This document shows positions 53,573 to 61,434 of a stretch of 64,000 bases of DNA, one piece after another. Position 1 is the stretch's first letter; every line of letters starts with the position of its first letter. The notes beneath the pieces are model-generated. The model ran no database searches and was not told the DNA's origin. It worked only from the letters and a program-made list of their open reading frames with translations. The DNA is from Planctomycetota bacterium (GTDB lineage Bacteria; Planctomycetota; Phycisphaerae; Phycisphaerales; Phycisphaeraceae). The position numbers and the translations under genes are program-made. The stretch covers positions 4,836,001 through 4,900,000 of the forward strand of contig CP066225.1 in assembly GCA_016350165.1 (NCBI GenBank). The letters run 5' to 3'.

Positions 53573-56095
53573 GTGCCAAAAAAGAAAAAAACAACAAAAA
53601 AGCGTGGCTCACGTAAACGTCAGTCAAAACAAACGCCCACATCAAACATTAACGTCGAAACCCCTGGCATGATCGTCGAACTCGACGGCCACCCAGATCT
53701 CGATATCCAATCACAAGCCATACCCAACGTCATGCCTGTAATGCCTGTTCGAGGTATGGTCATGTTCCCCGGCACCATCATGCCAATCTCCGTTGGCCGC
53801 CCAGCTTCCCTCAAACTTCTCGAAGAGTCCCTCGCCTCATCCAAGGTCATTGCGCTCTTCACACAAAAAGACGAAGAGCAGGAAGCCCCAGAGCTTGACG
53901 AGATCTACTCCGTTGGCACAGCTGTCATGGTACTCAAGCTCATTCGGCAACCCGATGAATCCGTTCAAATCATCGTGCATGGGCTCGGCCGTGTCACGAT
54001 GGACGAAGTCATCCGCACTGACCCATACATCGTTGCTCGCATGAAGCCGTCCGAGGAAAAACTCGCCTCCACAAGCAAAGCTTTTGCCGCAGCAATCAAT
54101 CAGCTCAAAGATCAAGCACGCGAACTCATTGAACTCTCACCCAACGCACCTGACCAAGCCATCACTGTCTTGATGAACATTGAGGACCCATCCAACCTCG
54201 CCGACTTCCTCGTCGCCAACCTCAATCTCGACGTCACGCAAAAGCAAGACCTCCTCGAAGAACTCGACATCGCTAAGCGTATTCGTGCAGTTCATCGCCA
54301 CGTCTCTATGCAGCTCGAAATTCAGAAGCTGCAACACAAGATTCAGGAAGACGTCCAGTCATCCATCGGCGACACCCAGCGTAAATTCTTCTTACGTGAA
54401 CAGATGAAAGCTATCCAACGCGAGCTCGGCGAAGAAGGCGAAGGCGAAGATTTCCTCATCCGCCTTCGTGAACAACTTTTAGAAGCTGATCCGCCAGACG
54501 CTGTCATGGAAGAAGCACAACGTGAGTTCGCTCGCCTTGAACTTATTCCGCCCGCTTCACCCGAATACTCAGTGATCTCAAACTACCTCGAACTCATCGC
54601 TGATCTGCCTTGGAATAAACTATCCGAAGATAATCTCGACTTGGATCGCGCTCAATCCATTCTCGATCGCGACCACTACGGCCTCGACAAAGTCAAACGC
54701 CGTCTCATTGAGTATCTTGCAGTTCGAAAACTCAACCCCGGCAATCGTGGCCCTATCTTATGCTTAGTCGGCCCTCCCGGTGTCGGCAAAACCTCACTCG
54801 GCCAATCCATCGCCGATGCGCTCGGACGCAAATTTGTACGCATGTCCTTCGGCGGCATTCGTGATGAAGCCGAAATTCGAGGCCATCGCCGTACATACAT
54901 CGGCGCCATGCCCGGACGCATCATCCAGGAACTCCGCCGTGCAGGCACAAAAAACCCTGTCATGATGCTCGACGAACTCGACAAACTCGGTGCTGACTTC
55001 CGAGGCGACCCAGCCTCTGCACTCCTCGAAGTCCTCGATCCACGCCAAAACGATAAGTTCGTTGACCGTTATCTCGATGTACCATTCGATCTTTCGCAGG
55101 TCATCTTCATTGCGACCGCGAACTACATGGGTACTGTTCCCGGTCCTTTGCAAGACCGTATGGAAGTCATCGAAATCCCCGGCTACACCGACAATGACAA
55201 ACTCGTCATCGCTCGCAAATACCTCGTACCTCGCCAGCTCAAAGAGAACGGCCTCACACGCACCCTCTGCTCATGGCAAGCCACAGGTATCCGCAAAACC
55301 ATCGAAAACTACACACGCGAAGCAGGCGTTCGTGAACTCGAACGTCAGATCGGCTCCGTATGTCGTGGCCTCGCTGCAAAGATCGCACCACTCACACCAA
55401 CCCGACGCAAGAAAACCAAGTACACCGTGGATGCAAAGCAAGTTCGCAAAGTATTAGGCGTCGAAAAGTTCATGCGCGAAGATGACACAAAGATCACAAC
55501 CCCCGGCGTCGCGCTCGGCCTCGCTTACACAACCGTAGGCGGCGAAGTACTCTTCATCGAAGCAACCAAGTACCCCGGCAAAGGCGACTTCAAACTCACC
55601 GGCCAACTTGGTGACGTCATGAAAGAATCTGTCTCTGCAGCACTCTCTGTCTTCAAATCAAGAGCCACCGACCTGGGTTACGACCTCGAACAACTCAACA
55701 AGAATGACATTCATATCCATGTCCCTGCCGGCGCTATCCCCAAAGACGGCCCATCCGCAGGGATCGCTATGTTCACCGCAATCACCTCACTACTCCTCAA
55801 TCTCACCGTCAAATCGGCTCTCGCAATGACCGGCGAAATTACGCTTCGCGGTAAAGTTCTCCCCATCGGCGGCGTCAAAGAGAAAACACTCGCAGCCGCC
55901 CGCGCAGGCATCAAGACGGTCATCCTCCCCGAAGACAACCGTCGTGACCTCGAAGACATCGACCCACAAGTCCGCAAAAAACTCACTTTCCACTTCGCCT
56001 CAGACGTCGATCAGGTCCTCGAATACACCCTAGGCAAACAACGCATCAAAACAGCTCTCAAAAAACTCAAGCCTAAAAAACAAGTGAAAAAGTAA
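53573..56095 (+). CDS. lon: ATP-dependent protease Lon
   Basis: 840 residues, full length. N-terminal LAN domain with PVMPVRGMVMFPGTIMPISVGR. ATPase with Walker A GPPGVGKTSLG, SFGGIRDEAEIRGHRRTYIGAMPGRIIQELRRAG and a Walker B MMLDELDKLG. Protease domain with PKDGPSAGIAMFTAI (catalytic Ser) and LPIGGVKEKTLAAARAG (catalytic Lys). GTG start with GGAA about 9 nt upstream; the N-terminus is preceded by a Lys-rich stretch (PKKKKTTKKRGSRKRQSK), unusual for Lon and worth noting as a possible nucleic-acid contact. Paired with the Hsp20 gene; strong terminator follows. Confidence 0.97.
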   Translation: MPKKKKTTKKRGSRKRQSKQTPTSNINVETPGMIVELDGHPDLDIQSQAIPNVMPVMPVRGMVMFPGTIMPISVGRPASLKLLEESLASSKVIALFTQKDEEQEAPELDEIYSVGTAVMVLKLIRQPDESVQIIVHGLGRVTMDEVIRTDPYIVARMKPSEEKLASTSKAFAAAINQLKDQARELIELSPNAPDQAITVLMNIEDPSNLADFLVANLNLDVTQKQDLLEELDIAKRIRAVHRHVSMQLEIQKLQHKIQEDVQSSIGDTQRKFFLREQMKAIQRELGEEGEGEDFLIRLREQLLEADPPDAVMEEAQREFARLELIPPASPEYSVISNYLELIADLPWNKLSEDNLDLDRAQSILDRDHYGLDKVKRRLIEYLAVRKLNPGNRGPILCLVGPPGVGKTSLGQSIADALGRKFVRMSFGGIRDEAEIRGHRRTYIGAMPGRIIQELRRAGTKNPVMMLDELDKLGADFRGDPASALLEVLDPRQNDKFVDRYLDVPFDLSQVIFIATANYMGTVPGPLQDRMEVIEIPGYTDNDKLVIARKYLVPRQLKENGLTRTLCSWQATGIRKTIENYTREAGVRELERQIGSVCRGLAAKIAPLTPTRRKKTKYTVDAKQVRKVLGVEKFMREDDTKITTPGVALGLAYTTVGGEVLFIEATKYPGKGDFKLTGQLGDVMKESVSAALSVFKSRATDLGYDLEQLNKNDIHIHVPAGAIPKDGPSAGIAMFTAITSLLLNLTVKSALAMTGEITLRGKVLPIGGVKEKTLAAARAGIKTVILPEDNRRDLEDIDPQVRKKLTFHFASDVDQVLEYTLGKQRIKTALKKLKPKKQVKK

Positions 56096-56128
56096 TCCCC
56101 TAATCAACCGCTGTATAAACTAACAGAC

Positions 56129-56162
56129 AAGCCCGCACCCTTCATGGTGCGGGCTTTTTTTA
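56129..56162 (+). terminator. Terminator of lon
   Basis: AAGCCCGCACC / GGTGCGGGCTT 11-bp perfect stem, 6-nt loop, TTTTTT tail. Confidence 0.9.
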
Positions 56163-56175
56163 AGTCGCCAACAAA

Positions 56176-56223
56176 CGATACGCTTGAGTAAAACAACCAA
56201 CCCATCCGCTGTGAGCTAGAACC
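56176..56223 (-). repeat. Dispersed stem-loop repeat, copy 4 (minus orientation)
   Basis: Conserved tail at 56176-56196 reads ACTCAAGCGTATCG on the minus strand after TTGTTTT. The upstream part (GGTTG, GGATGGG, a degenerate AGCTCACAGC stem) resembles the direct-repeat pair at 39454 and 40531. First of three copies packed into 190 bp after lon. Confidence 0.7.
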
Positions 56224-56262
56224 CCACCAATCTTCACGATGACGCATTTCCCACAATACTGA

Positions 56263-56283
56263 CGATACGCTCAAGTGAAACAA
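56263..56283 (-). repeat. Dispersed stem-loop repeat, copy 5 (tail only)
   Basis: Minus strand reads TTGTTTCACT then TGAGCGTATCG, nearly the consensus tail. The adjoining hairpin is too degenerate to call. Confidence 0.65.
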
Positions 56284-56310
56284 TGCTTCTGCTGCCACTC
56301 TCAAATCCGA

Positions 56311-56364
56311 CGATATGCTTTAGTAAAACAAATCAAAAAATAGCCAGCGATCCTCGATCGCCGG
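56311..56364 (-). repeat. Dispersed stem-loop repeat, copy 6 (minus orientation)
   Basis: Minus strand: hairpin GCGATC-GAG-GATCGC (56347-56361), then TGGCTA and a T-rich spacer, then TTGTTTTACT and AAAGCATATCG (tail 56311-56331). The hairpin-plus-tail architecture matches the copies at 9151, 39454 and 40531. Confidence 0.7.
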
Positions 56365-56487
56365 AAACTCTCGCGACCGCATAATCTCTTCACCTCAACA
56401 TTACATAAATCCCAATCTACGCTCTGCGCCTCGCTTGCGTCTTACCTAATACTAGCACTCACATCACCACTCCCCTAAAATACTCCC

Positions 56488-57099
56488 ATGAAGCTTTACA
56501 CCAAAACAGGCGATGACGGCACCACAGGACTCCTCGGCAACCACCGCGTTGGTAAAGACTCCCTCCGCGTCGAAGCCTATGGCACGTCCGACGAACTAAA
56601 CGCCTTCATCGGCTACGCCCTCATCGCCGCCGCCTCATCCCAAGACCCAGAAATCAAAGCTCTTCATAGCTTCCTCTCACAAGTCCAGTCACGCCTCTTC
56701 GACCTCGGCGCAGAACTCGCATCACCTCCCATCAGCGAAGAAGATGATGAAAAACAATCCAAGTCAAAAGCCAAAGCATCCGCAGGCATTTCAACCGTCA
56801 CTGATGAAATGATCGCCGAACTTGAAACAGAACTTGATCGTGTTTGCGAATCACTCCCACCCATGAAGTACTTCATTTTGCCCGGCGGCTCAGAACTCGC
56901 CGCCCGCCTACACATCGCCCGCACCGTATGTCGTCGCGCAGAACGTCTAACCGTCGCATTGAGCCGCATCGAACCCGTCTCCCCCAACGTCATCAAATAT
57001 TTAAACCGCCTCTCCGACCTACTCTTCGCCTACGCCCGCAAGTCTAATCAACAATTAGATATCCCCGATACGCCTTGGTTAGGCCGTAATAGTAATTAA
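56488..57099 (+). CDS. Cob(I)alamin adenosyltransferase, PduO type
   Basis: 203 residues; adenosylates cob(I)alamin to form AdoCbl. KLYTKTGDDGTTGLLGNHRVGKDS is the ATP-binding N-terminal motif. RVEAYGTSDELNAFIGYAL and FILPGGSELAARLHIARTVCRRAERLTVAL carry the conserved Gly-Gly, Arg and Glu of the active site. VIKYLNRLSDLLFAYARKSN ends the family core. A 20-residue acidic/Lys insertion (EEDDEKQSKSKAKASAG) sits between helices. B12-dependent enzymes are not in the window. Confidence 0.95.
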   Translation: MKLYTKTGDDGTTGLLGNHRVGKDSLRVEAYGTSDELNAFIGYALIAAASSQDPEIKALHSFLSQVQSRLFDLGAELASPPISEEDDEKQSKSKAKASAGISTVTDEMIAELETELDRVCESLPPMKYFILPGGSELAARLHIARTVCRRAERLTVALSRIEPVSPNVIKYLNRLSDLLFAYARKSNQQLDIPDTPWLGRNSN

Positions 57100-57124
57100 T
57101 TTTCATAGCAGGGAGTACTATAAT

Positions 57125-57985
57125 ATGACTGATGATATTACTGATGATGGTGTAAACTTATCATATGTTTTTGAGAAATCACCACCAAATATTGGTTACA
57201 AGATCTCCGATATTGCTGAGTTTAAATTTGTTAACTCATATGGAGGAAGTCAAAAAAAGCATTGTATCGATACTGTAGACATTCATTTACACTGTGATAA
57301 TACAGCATGTATGGGTCCAAGATGCTTTAGAACGACTAGTAAACAAATAATATTACAGAAGGATGATACAGTTCATATTCACGTAAGATATACATGCTCA
57401 AATTGTCAGGAATCTATCAAGTATTTTTCGTTAGCAATAGATTTGTTAGATAATAAATCAGATATACAAATTAAGAAATTGGGTGAAAATCCATCGTTTG
57501 CTCCATTGACCCCTGCTAATCTATTCAGCTTAATTGGAACTGATCGTGATAATTTTCTCAATGGACGAAAGTGTGAGATACAAGGTTTAGGAATTGGAGC
57601 TTTTGTTTATTATCGTAGAGTAGTAGAAAATCAAAGGGAACGTATATTGTGCAAAATCAAGAAAGTAATGAAGCAATCCAATATTGCTACGGATAAAATA
57701 GATATTGCGATAAATGAAATTCAATTCAAAAAATCTATTGAATTAACTAAGGATGTTTTACCCGAAAGTTTACACATCAATGGTCAGAATCCATTGTTGT
57801 TACTGCATAGAGCACTTAGCATTGGAGTTCATGAAATGAGTGATGAAGAGTGTTTAAAAAATGCAACAAGTGTGAGAGTGGTTCTGATTGAATTGGTAGA
57901 GCGATTACAGCAAATTCTAAAGGATAATAATGAGTTAAAACAAGCAATGTCGCACCTTATTCAATTACCTGTTACACAGGCTTAA
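57125..57985 (+). CDS. AT-rich orphan protein with Cys motifs
   Basis: 286 residues, no signal peptide. The N-terminal part has HLHCDNTACMGPRCFR and, about 40 residues later, YTCSNCQE, which could bind one zinc ion as a CxxxxC/CxxC ribbon. The middle is helical, with FVYYRRVVENQRERILCKI, and the C-terminal part has LLLLHRALSIGVHEMSDEECLKNATSVRVVLIELVERL. A resemblance to DUF4145-like proteins is an impression only. Codons are much richer in A/T than in the neighbours (many ATA, AAA, TTA), suggesting recent acquisition. It lies 25 bp after the adenosyltransferase stop but its composition argues against a shared origin. Function unknown. Confidence 0.65.
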   Translation: MTDDITDDGVNLSYVFEKSPPNIGYKISDIAEFKFVNSYGGSQKKHCIDTVDIHLHCDNTACMGPRCFRTTSKQIILQKDDTVHIHVRYTCSNCQESIKYFSLAIDLLDNKSDIQIKKLGENPSFAPLTPANLFSLIGTDRDNFLNGRKCEIQGLGIGAFVYYRRVVENQRERILCKIKKVMKQSNIATDKIDIAINEIQFKKSIELTKDVLPESLHINGQNPLLLLHRALSIGVHEMSDEECLKNATSVRVVLIELVERLQQILKDNNELKQAMSHLIQLPVTQA

Positions 57986-58323
57986 GCTTTGCGCACAAAA
58001 GCGCCGTCTTTCGCGTTGGTGTGAATATCTAAAGGTGTCCATTTCTTGACGTTTTTGGACCAAAGCACGCTGTTTCTTGATCGTTTCTGTTCATTCTTTG
58101 GCCAAAACTGTCCAAAACGTGGTTTTCTTCAATCTCAGAAGGCCGCGCCTAACTTGTGGATAGGTATGGGTTTGTAAATGATCGTGCAAAATGCGCGCAT
58201 GAACGCGGATGTGATTTAATTATCCACAGTAAATGTGCGCACGAAAACAACGACAAAACAAGCACTTTTCGCGCACATGTTCTTTTTAAAACGTAGTACA
58301 AAACATTCAGTTTCTAAAATTAT
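57986..58323 (-). repeat. Gene-free stretch: degenerate GCGC-containing element, copy 3, with DnaA boxes
   Basis: Inverted relative to the copies at 6291 and 39053. On the minus strand it contains TTTCGTGCGCACATTTAC and, toward 58080, CCAAAGAATGAACAGAAACG, resembling GAATGAGCAGAAATGGG of copy 2. GCGCACAAAAGCG (57992) and TTTTCGCGCACATG (58266) are further motif copies. Two DnaA-box-like sites face each other: TTATCCACA at 58220-58228 (perfect) and CTATCCACA on the minus strand at 58155-58163 (one mismatch). No ORF. Confidence 0.5.
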
Positions 58324-59547
58324 TTACAGATCAAAATCAGGATCAGGTGTCGCTTGTGCGAGATCAATATATGTGCCTTCGATCACCACCGGCAAGTCCA
58401 CTTTCTGCTGTCTCAAATGATGAATCAGCGTCCGCATTGGCTCGTGGACCTTGGCTGTAAACACCATCTCTTCACGTTTGATGGGGTGTCTAAGTCCAAG
58501 CATAGCAGCATGTAACGCTGGTGTGGCCATCAACATGTCATCCCGTTTCTGGGCTGCATTTTCCATCGCGATCCCATCCTGCTTACTACGGGCGTAGGTC
58601 ATATTGACCCGATGTCCTGCGGGGAGCTGTGGATTGATAAGTTCTTTCATACCAACAGGTTCCCCGCCATAAATGATATCACCCACCAGCGGATGGCCAA
58701 TGTATTGCATATGCACGCGGATCTGATGCGTTCGGCCAGTTTTAAGCTCCATCTCCACCAAAGCATAACCCTTGTACTGCTCGCGAACTCTATAAATCGT
58801 TACAGATTGTTTACTTACAGAGTCATGCCGAATCGCCATCGCTTCGCGGTACGTTGGATGCTTCGCGATCGGCTCATCAATCACCGCCCCAGCCGGGTCT
58901 GGATTCCCATGCACCACCGCCAAATACACCTTCAAATTAGTACGGTTTTCGAACTGTTTGGCAATCAGCCAATGCGGTTCTTCTTGTTTCCCAACAACGA
59001 TAACCCCAGTGGTATTCTTATCTAAGCGATGAATCACCCCCGGCCGGGCGTCTTCGGCCCCGACTCTCGAAAGCTTGGAAGTCCCTGCAGTGCCATCATT
59101 TAGCACAGTTGAATTGTTCTGAAAATGGTAACTAAGCCCATTCAGCAGCGTCCCATTCAGCCGCCCACGAGCCGGGTGCACAATCAGATCCGCCTGTTTG
59201 TTAACGACGATGAAACCATCGTCTTCATAGATGATATCGAGGGGAATATTCTCAGGATTCAAATCAGCAGCGGGCTTGGGCGGGACCATAACATCCACAA
59301 CATCGCCAGCTTTCAGTTTCGTGCTGGGTTTGGGAATCTTGTTGTTGACCATGACGCCGTCAAGGGCGATGAGTTTTTGAATTTGATGACGGGATAAACC
59401 TTTGAGGCGGTTTTGGAGGTATTTGTCTAAGCGTAGGGATGCGTTTTTGGAGAGTGTGTAGCGAACACGTTCGCCGCCTTCGAGTTCGTCGGGCAGTTCT
59501 TCGAACATATCGTCTTCGGGGATGTTGTCGTGGTCTATCTGGCGCAT
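58324..59547 (-). CDS. RluD-family 23S rRNA pseudouridine synthase
   Basis: 407 residues. S4 RNA-binding domain (about residues 28-95: LRLDKYLQNRLKGLSRHQIQKLI). RluA-type catalytic domain with ARPGVIHRLDKNTTGVIVVGK, where the HRLDK Asp is the catalytic residue, then KVYLAVVHGNP and LKTGRTHQIRVHMQYIGHPLVGD. C-terminal extension of about 60 residues with LMATPALHAAMLGLRHPIKREEMVF. RluD modifies positions in helix 69 of 23S rRNA; the exact target is inferred. A 24-nt hairpin lies in its leader (59578-59602). Confidence 0.92.
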   Translation of the reverse strand: MRQIDHDNIPEDDMFEELPDELEGGERVRYTLSKNASLRLDKYLQNRLKGLSRHQIQKLIALDGVMVNNKIPKPSTKLKAGDVVDVMVPPKPAADLNPENIPLDIIYEDDGFIVVNKQADLIVHPARGRLNGTLLNGLSYHFQNNSTVLNDGTAGTSKLSRVGAEDARPGVIHRLDKNTTGVIVVGKQEEPHWLIAKQFENRTNLKVYLAVVHGNPDPAGAVIDEPIAKHPTYREAMAIRHDSVSKQSVTIYRVREQYKGYALVEMELKTGRTHQIRVHMQYIGHPLVGDIIYGGEPVGMKELINPQLPAGHRVNMTYARSKQDGIAMENAAQKRDDMLMATPALHAAMLGLRHPIKREEMVFTAKVHEPMRTLIHHLRQQKVDLPVVIEGTYIDLAQATPDPDFDL

Positions 59548-59577
59548 AGGGTCGGTACTTCTATTGGCCTGTCAGGG

Positions 59578-59602
59578 GCCCTCTAATCGTTGATTAGAGG
59601 GC
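59578..59602 (-). other. Strong hairpin in the rluD-like leader
   Basis: GCCCTCTAATC-GTT-GATTAGAGGGC perfect 11-bp stem, 30 nt upstream of the ATG at 59547 and therefore in the likely 5' leader. It has no T run on the minus strand, so it is not a simple terminator. Confidence 0.5.
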
Positions 59603-59687
59603 AGGTTTGTTGTTGTTTGATGGGGGCGGTGTGTGGTGTGTGGTGTTAATTGTATGAGGGAGTGAGTAGTTTAGCGGTGTGGTTAGA

Positions 59688-59716
59688 TAAAAACTGCCCG
59701 GTGTTTGCCGGGCAGG
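59688..59716 (-). terminator. Terminator of the TPR-like gene
   Basis: CTGCCCGGCA / TGCCGGGCAG-type stem (CTGCCCGG-CAAACA-CCGGGCAG) read leftward, followed by TTTTTATC. Confidence 0.83.
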
Positions 59717-59778
59717 GGATTGCAGTGGTTGATTAGAGTCAGTTTGACTCGATTTTATGAGAGAATGAGTTGTTGTGG

Positions 59779-60507
59779 TTATTGATTTTCTGCTGGAGCA
59801 GGTTCAATAATTGGGGCAGGGCTTGCAGTGGTGTCAGCAGGTGTAGCGGTTTTAGTTGGTGCTGCAGTTGCGTCTGGCGTGCCCATGGTTGGGAGTGCAG
59901 TTTCTGGAGCGAACTCGATTTTCGATTCAATCTGTGGGAGCAGTTCAATACGCGCTTCGGCTTGCTCTTTGATTGCGGTGAGTTCAGCTAAATCTGCAGC
60001 TAGGATTGCCTGCTCGTAGTAGCCTTTCGCTGCGGCCCAATCGCTTTGTGATTCAGCGACGGCAGCAAGACCGAGTTGAGCGTTAGCGGTGAACTCTGGC
60101 ACTTTGGTGAGTGAGAGAACTTTGCTATAGGCAGCAGCTGCGTCTTTGAGTTTCTGGTCGAGTGCTTCTTGTGTGACTTCATCGGTTGGAGGTATGGAAC
60201 CTTCGGCGAGGAAGCCGTCACCACTACGAAGAATGGCGAGGATGCGGACGGTTGAGTTGCCTGTTTCAGCGGCGAGGTTTTGAAGGCCAGCTGGGTTAGC
60301 TGCAGAAGCGAGGTCGCCCCATGAGTTTTCGTGTTTGTTGGCTGCGTTTTTGGTTACGAATGTATACGCAGCGATGCCGAGAAAGAGGACGGTGATGAAA
60401 ATCATCACGGATGAGCCATAGCGTTCCCAGAATATTTGAATGCGATCTACTGCTTCCTGCAGTTCTTCATCGCGGAATTTTGGTTCTGTGCGTCTTTTGT
60501 CGTCCAT
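59779..60507 (-). CDS. YfgM-like tetratricopeptide membrane protein
   Basis: 242 residues from ATG 60507 (MDDKRRTEPKF); an upstream in-frame ATG at 60561 is less likely. One membrane helix (SSVMIFITVLFLGIAAYTFV, about residues 30-50) and a C-terminal helical repeat domain: ALDQKLKDAAAAYSKVLSL, FTANAQLGLAAVAESQSDWAAAKGYYEQAILAAD, TPR-like. The last 50 residues are Pro/Thr/Ala rich and probably unstructured. The layout matches YfgM/BamD-like periplasmic helpers, although the family call is weak. It lies 127 bp upstream of a lipoprotein gene in the same orientation. Confidence 0.7.
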   Translation of the reverse strand: MDDKRRTEPKFRDEELQEAVDRIQIFWERYGSSVMIFITVLFLGIAAYTFVTKNAANKHENSWGDLASAANPAGLQNLAAETGNSTVRILAILRSGDGFLAEGSIPPTDEVTQEALDQKLKDAAAAYSKVLSLTKVPEFTANAQLGLAAVAESQSDWAAAKGYYEQAILAADLAELTAIKEQAEARIELLPQIESKIEFAPETALPTMGTPDATAAPTKTATPADTTASPAPIIEPAPAENQ

Positions 60508-60633
60508 ACTAAAGAAAATCCTGAGTAAAACAGATTTCGGTTTATTGTTTTTAAGTAGCAATCAGGGTGATTATTTTAGCGTAAAAGCTGGATCATAACC
60601 ATCTTAGGCTTCAATGGGTTGCGAGCGGGTGAG

Positions 60634-61152
60634 TTATTGTGTGATCTGGACCGGCTGAGGGAGTACCTGTTGAGGCATTTCGGTCATAAGTGACCCACTA
60701 CTACGGGGTTGCAGAGAGATGGTGATGGTTGAGACGCTACTACGTTTGGAGAGGGTGATGCGGAGATCTTCCATGCCCTTGCTCCAATTGAGGATAAGTG
60801 AGTTGGTCGCAAGGTCGTCGATGCGGTTGATCATCTGCCAATTTGCATCTGGAAGGTGGGCTTGGAAGTACTGAATGAGCTCAGCGATGTTTGCTTTACC
60901 TTGATAGGTGTGGCTAACAGTACGGTAGATGCCATCGGAAGTACTGGTGCAGCGTGAGGGTATTGGTTTAAAGCCGATGGGGATGAGGACGTCAGGGATT
61001 GGTGATGTTGGGTCAGCGACAAGTCCTGGTCCGGCCTGCTTTTGTAGAGGTTGCCAATCGTCGGTATAGCCTACCAGTGAAGGAATCGTTGATTGATTGC
61101 ATGCAGCAAGCAATGGGAGGAGGCTAATGGTCAGAATTGTGATGTATCTCAT
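60634..61152 (-). CDS. Small lipoprotein of unknown function
   Basis: 172 residues. Lipoprotein signal peptide LTISLLPLLAAC with lipobox Cys 18. Mature part has GYTDDWQPLQKQAGPG, an IPSRCTSTSDGIYRTVSHTYQG segment, then a helix-strand fold (IAELIQYFQAHLPDANWQMINR, LILNWSKGMEDLRITL) ending in Ser/Pro/Gln. The alpha/beta part resembles small periplasmic domains of unknown role. Membrane-anchored and periplasmic. Probably co-transcribed with the TPR-like gene downstream. Confidence 0.7.
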   Translation of the reverse strand: MRYITILTISLLPLLAACNQSTIPSLVGYTDDWQPLQKQAGPGLVADPTSPIPDVLIPIGFKPIPSRCTSTSDGIYRTVSHTYQGKANIAELIQYFQAHLPDANWQMINRIDDLATNSLILNWSKGMEDLRITLSKRSSVSTITISLQPRSSGSLMTEMPQQVLPQPVQITQ

Positions 61153-61367
61153 TTTGGATGTTCATCCTGATGTAGAGAAAGGCGAATCTATACCTCATAC
61201 TGACAAGAGTTTATCTGATGTGATGATAATCAGCAATCGGTAAATATGGCCATATTAAGATGTAAAGAGAAGGTGGGTGAGGTTTTATATGTGAAAAGGA
61301 GGAATGATTGGGTGGGGTTGGCATGTGTGCGGAAGTGAGGTTGGCTTTTATGCTGGAATAATCGTGT
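61153..61367. other. Spacer upstream of the lipoprotein gene
   Basis: No ORF; it should hold the leftward promoter of the lipoprotein gene. No other signal recognised. Confidence 0.35.
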
Positions 61368-61398
61368 AAAAAAGAGATGCTCCGTGGGAAGCATCTCT
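61368..61398 (-). terminator. Terminator of the GxGYxYP gene
   Basis: AGAGATGCT / AGCATCTCT stem with a short loop; the leftward transcript ends TTTTTTACACG. Confidence 0.82.
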
Positions 61399-61434
61399 GA
61401 GGATAGTAGAGGGGTTGAGGGGTGCGATGTTGTT

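Noticed and set aside
58150-58230. Chromosomal origin of replication
   Set aside because: Only two DnaA boxes, no AT-rich unwinding region, and no dnaA, dnaN, gidA or parAB genes in the window.
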